A stretch of 64,000 nucleotides of DNA, from contig NZ_CP050301.1 of NCBI RefSeq assembly GCF_014189505.1, positions 193,501 to 257,500 of the forward strand, given 5' to 3'. The translations under genes and the position numbers were made by a program. How positions within the stretch are numbered: the first letter of the stretch is position 1; every line of letters starts with the position of its first letter. Under the pieces are notes generated by a model, which did not search any database, was not told the DNA's origin, and was given only the letters and a program-made list of their open reading frames with translations. Below, piece after piece: positions 62,234 through 64,000 of the stretch. Origin of the DNA: Phyllobacterium sp. 628. GTDB taxonomy: Bacteria; Pseudomonadota; Alphaproteobacteria; Rhizobiales; Rhizobiaceae.

Positions 62234-64000
62234 TTACTTCAACTTGCCTTCGGCCGCGGCAACGATAGCGTCTGCGGTGATGCCGAAATGCTCGTACAGC
62301 TCTTCGATTGGACCGCTGGCGCCAAAGCCGGTCATGCCGACAAAGATACCGTCAACACCGATAAAGCGATCCCAGCCCATGCGGATTGCCGCTTCCACAG
62401 CAACTTTCACCGGTGCATCGCCGAGCAGCGCACGCTTGTAGTCGCCGCTCTGCTGTTCGAACAGTTCAAAGCAAGGCACGGAGACAACGCGGGCCGGATG
62501 GCCATTGGCTTCCAGCTTCGCACGGGCAGCCAGTGCGATTTCCACTTCCGAACCGGTTGCAAAGATTGTTACCTCAGCCTTGCCGCTTGCCGGTGCGAGT
62601 TCATAGGCACCATAGGCGCACTTGTTCTCGTCGACATGTTCGGTACGAACGGTTGGCAGGTTCTGGCGGGTCAGTGCAATGGTCGATGGTGTCCTGCGCG
62701 ACTTCAGCGCAATTTCCCAGCATTCGGCTGTTTCAACAACATCCGCAGGGCGGAACACGTAGTTGTTGGGAATGGCGCGCAATGCGGCGAGATGCTCAAC
62801 CGGCTGGTGCGTCGGACCATCTTCGCCCAAACCGATGGAATCGTGCGTCATGACATAAATGACCCGGATACCCATCAAGCTCGAAAGACGCATCGCGCCG
62901 CGAGCATAGTCGGAGAAGGTGAGGAACGTGCCGGAATAGGGAATGAGACCGCCATGCAGGGCGATACCATTCATGGCTGCGGCCATGCCGTGCTCACGGA
63001 TACCATAATGCACATAACGCTGACCATAATCCTCAGGACTGATATTCTGGGTCTGGCTCGTCTTGGTATTATTGGAGCCGGTCAGATCAGCGGAGCCGCC
63101 AATGGTTTCGGGCACAACGCCATTGATGACCTCAAGCGCCATTTCTGAAGCCTTGCGTGTGGCAACTTTCGGCTTGTCTGCCGACAGCTTCTTCTTGTAG
63201 GCGGTGATTGTTGCCTCGAAATTGCTTGGCAGATCACCGCGCACGCGGCGCTCGAACTCCGAACGGATTTCAGCATCGGCAGCGGCAAGGCGCTGATCCC
63301 ACGCCGCATGTTCCTTGGCCGAACGCAGACCCGAAACACGCCATGCATCCAGAATATCAGCCGGAACAACGAATGGCTCTGACGTCCAGCCCAATGCCTT
63401 GCGTGCACCGGCGAGTTCTTCCGCGCCCAGCGGCGAACCGTGAACCTTGTTGGTGCCAGCCTTGGTCGGCGCACCGAAACCGATGGTCGTCTTGCAGGCG
63501 ATCAATGTTGGCTTGTCGGATTTCTGGGCTTTTTCAATCGCGGCAGCAATCGCATCCTGATCGTGACCATCGACATTGATCGAGTTCCAGCCGGAGGCTT
63601 CAACGCGGGCGCACTGGTCAGTGTTATCAGCCAGCGAAACCGGGCCATCGATGGAGATATTGTTGTGGTCCCAGAAAACGATCAGCTTGTTCAGCTTGAG
63701 GTGACCGGCAAGCGCGATGGCTTCCTGGCTGATGCCTTCCATCAGGCAGCCGTCGCCGACGATCACATAGGTATTGTGGTCAACCAGAGCATCGCCGTAA
63801 TGGGCATTCAGGATGCGCTCGGAGAGCGCCATACCCACAGCGTTGGCCAAGCCCTGACCCAACGGGCCCGTGGTTGTTTCGATACCGGCGGCATGGCCGT
63901 ATTCCGGATGGCCAGCGGTCCGCGAACCAAGCTGGCGGAAATTCTTGATCTGGTCGATGGTGATATCTTCGTAACCGGAGAGATAAAGCACCGAATAAAG
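62234..64000 (-). CDS. tkt: Transketolase (5' end outside window)
   Basis: The reading frame passes the right edge; about 588 of roughly 660 residues are present, so the N-terminal about 75 residues are missing (the Met at 63991 is internal). Visible: [19 protein letters not shown] (about 40-58 of visible part), [14 protein letters not shown] and [11 protein letters not shown] (thiamine diphosphate and Mg binding), [11 protein letters not shown] (catalytic Glu) and [15 protein letters not shown]. It swaps two-carbon units in the pentose phosphate cycle. It leads the tkt-gap-pgk-fba group. Confidence 0.95.
   Translation of the reverse strand, partial: LYSVLYLSGYEDITIDQIKNFRQLGSRTAGHPEYGHAAGIETTTGPLGQGLANAVGMALSERILNAHYGDALVDHNTYVIVGDGCLMEGISQEAIALAGHLKLNKLIVFWDHNNISIDGPVSLADNTDQCARVEASGWNSINVDGHDQDAIAAAIEKAQKSDKPTLIACKTTIGFGAPTKAGTNKVHGSPLGAEELAGARKALGWTSEPFVVPADILDAWRVSGLRSAKEHAAWDQRLAAADAEIRSEFERRVRGDLPSNFEATITAYKKKLSADKPKVATRKASEMALEVINGVVPETIGGSADLTGSNNTKTSQTQNISPEDYGQRYVHYGIREHGMAAAMNGIALHGGLIPYSGTFLTFSDYARGAMRLSSLMGIRVIYVMTHDSIGLGEDGPTHQPVEHLAALRAIPNNYVFRPADVVETAECWEIALKSRRTPSTIALTRQNLPTVRTEHVDENKCAYGAYELAPASGKAEVTIFATGSEVEIALAARAKLEANGHPARVVSVPCFELFEQQSGDYKRALLGDAPVKVAVEAAIRMGWDRFIGVDGIFVGMTGFGASGPIEELYEHFGITADAIVAAAEGKLK

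Overview
The window looks like chromosomal core DNA of an alphaproteobacterium of the order Hyphomicrobiales (Rhizobiales), most like Brucella/Ochrobactrum or Phyllobacterium relatives. This is judged from protein families seen (GapR/DUF2312, DUF1013, DUF1192, DUF1244, paired DUF465, DUF1036, zinc-free L31 and L36) and from the intergenic palindromes. It carries no phage, transposase, integrase, CRISPR array, tRNA or rRNA that I can see. Genes are dense, with short operons on both strands. The window cuts a thiamine-phosphate synthase gene at its left edge and a transketolase gene at its right edge.

Layout. 1-10.6 kb: thiE-like end, Sel1-repeat protein, M20 amidohydrolase, efp, suhB-like phosphatase, a MotA/TolQ-like plus OmpA-like membrane pair, a DUF1304 protein, an FAD dehydrogenase and an MsbA-like ABC exporter. 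10.6-19.1 kb: rpmE, methyltransferase, acetyltransferase, MliC-like protein, amino-acid permease, then a minus-strand run yebC, DUF1284, bioY, terC, ymdB-like and 5-formyl-THF cyclo-ligase, with a probable 6S RNA upstream. 19.2-22.8 kb: DUF1993, then MoxR ATPase, Nudix, GNAT and CoxE-like VWA protein in one tight run. 23-29.3 kb: the phosphate operon pstS-pstC-pstA-pstB-phoU-phoB (minus strand) behind a clear Pho box; phoR is not beside it. 29.6-34.1 kb: EF-hand protein, ECF sigma factor, putative anti-sigma factor, CpxP-like sensor, DUF1800 and Tat-exported DUF1501, the most system-like accessory cluster here.

34.1-46.2 kb: small secreted Tyr/Gly-rich proteins, a FadR-type regulator with its CynX-type transporter behind stacked palindromes, an MHS transporter, gapR, DUF1244 with N-formylglutamate amidohydrolase, DUF1036 overlapping pyruvate kinase, a lipase-like hydrolase, a TPR protein, rpmJ and purEK. 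46.2-57.4 kb: two divergent DUF465 genes, ArsR regulator, MFS transporter, DUF1192, quinone oxidoreductase, DUF1013 regulator, acetyltransferase, a frameshifted racemase-like gene, WYL regulator, DJ-1/PfpI protein, DUF1127, SDR, prpE and a 54-residue membrane protein. 57.6-64 kb: the minus-strand glycolytic group tkt-gap-pgk-fba followed by an SGNH hydrolase.

Most of the window is ordinary housekeeping. The points most worth a second look are: a phase-correct A AAA AAG slippery heptamer with an immediate -1 stop in the CpxP-like gene; the EF-hand/ECF/DUF1800/DUF1501 cluster; a three-copy about 120-bp intergenic element with compensatory changes in its arms; three or four palindromes stacked ahead of the FadR-type gene, one with TTGACA exactly in its loop; and a 6S RNA that has lost its usual zapA neighbour.
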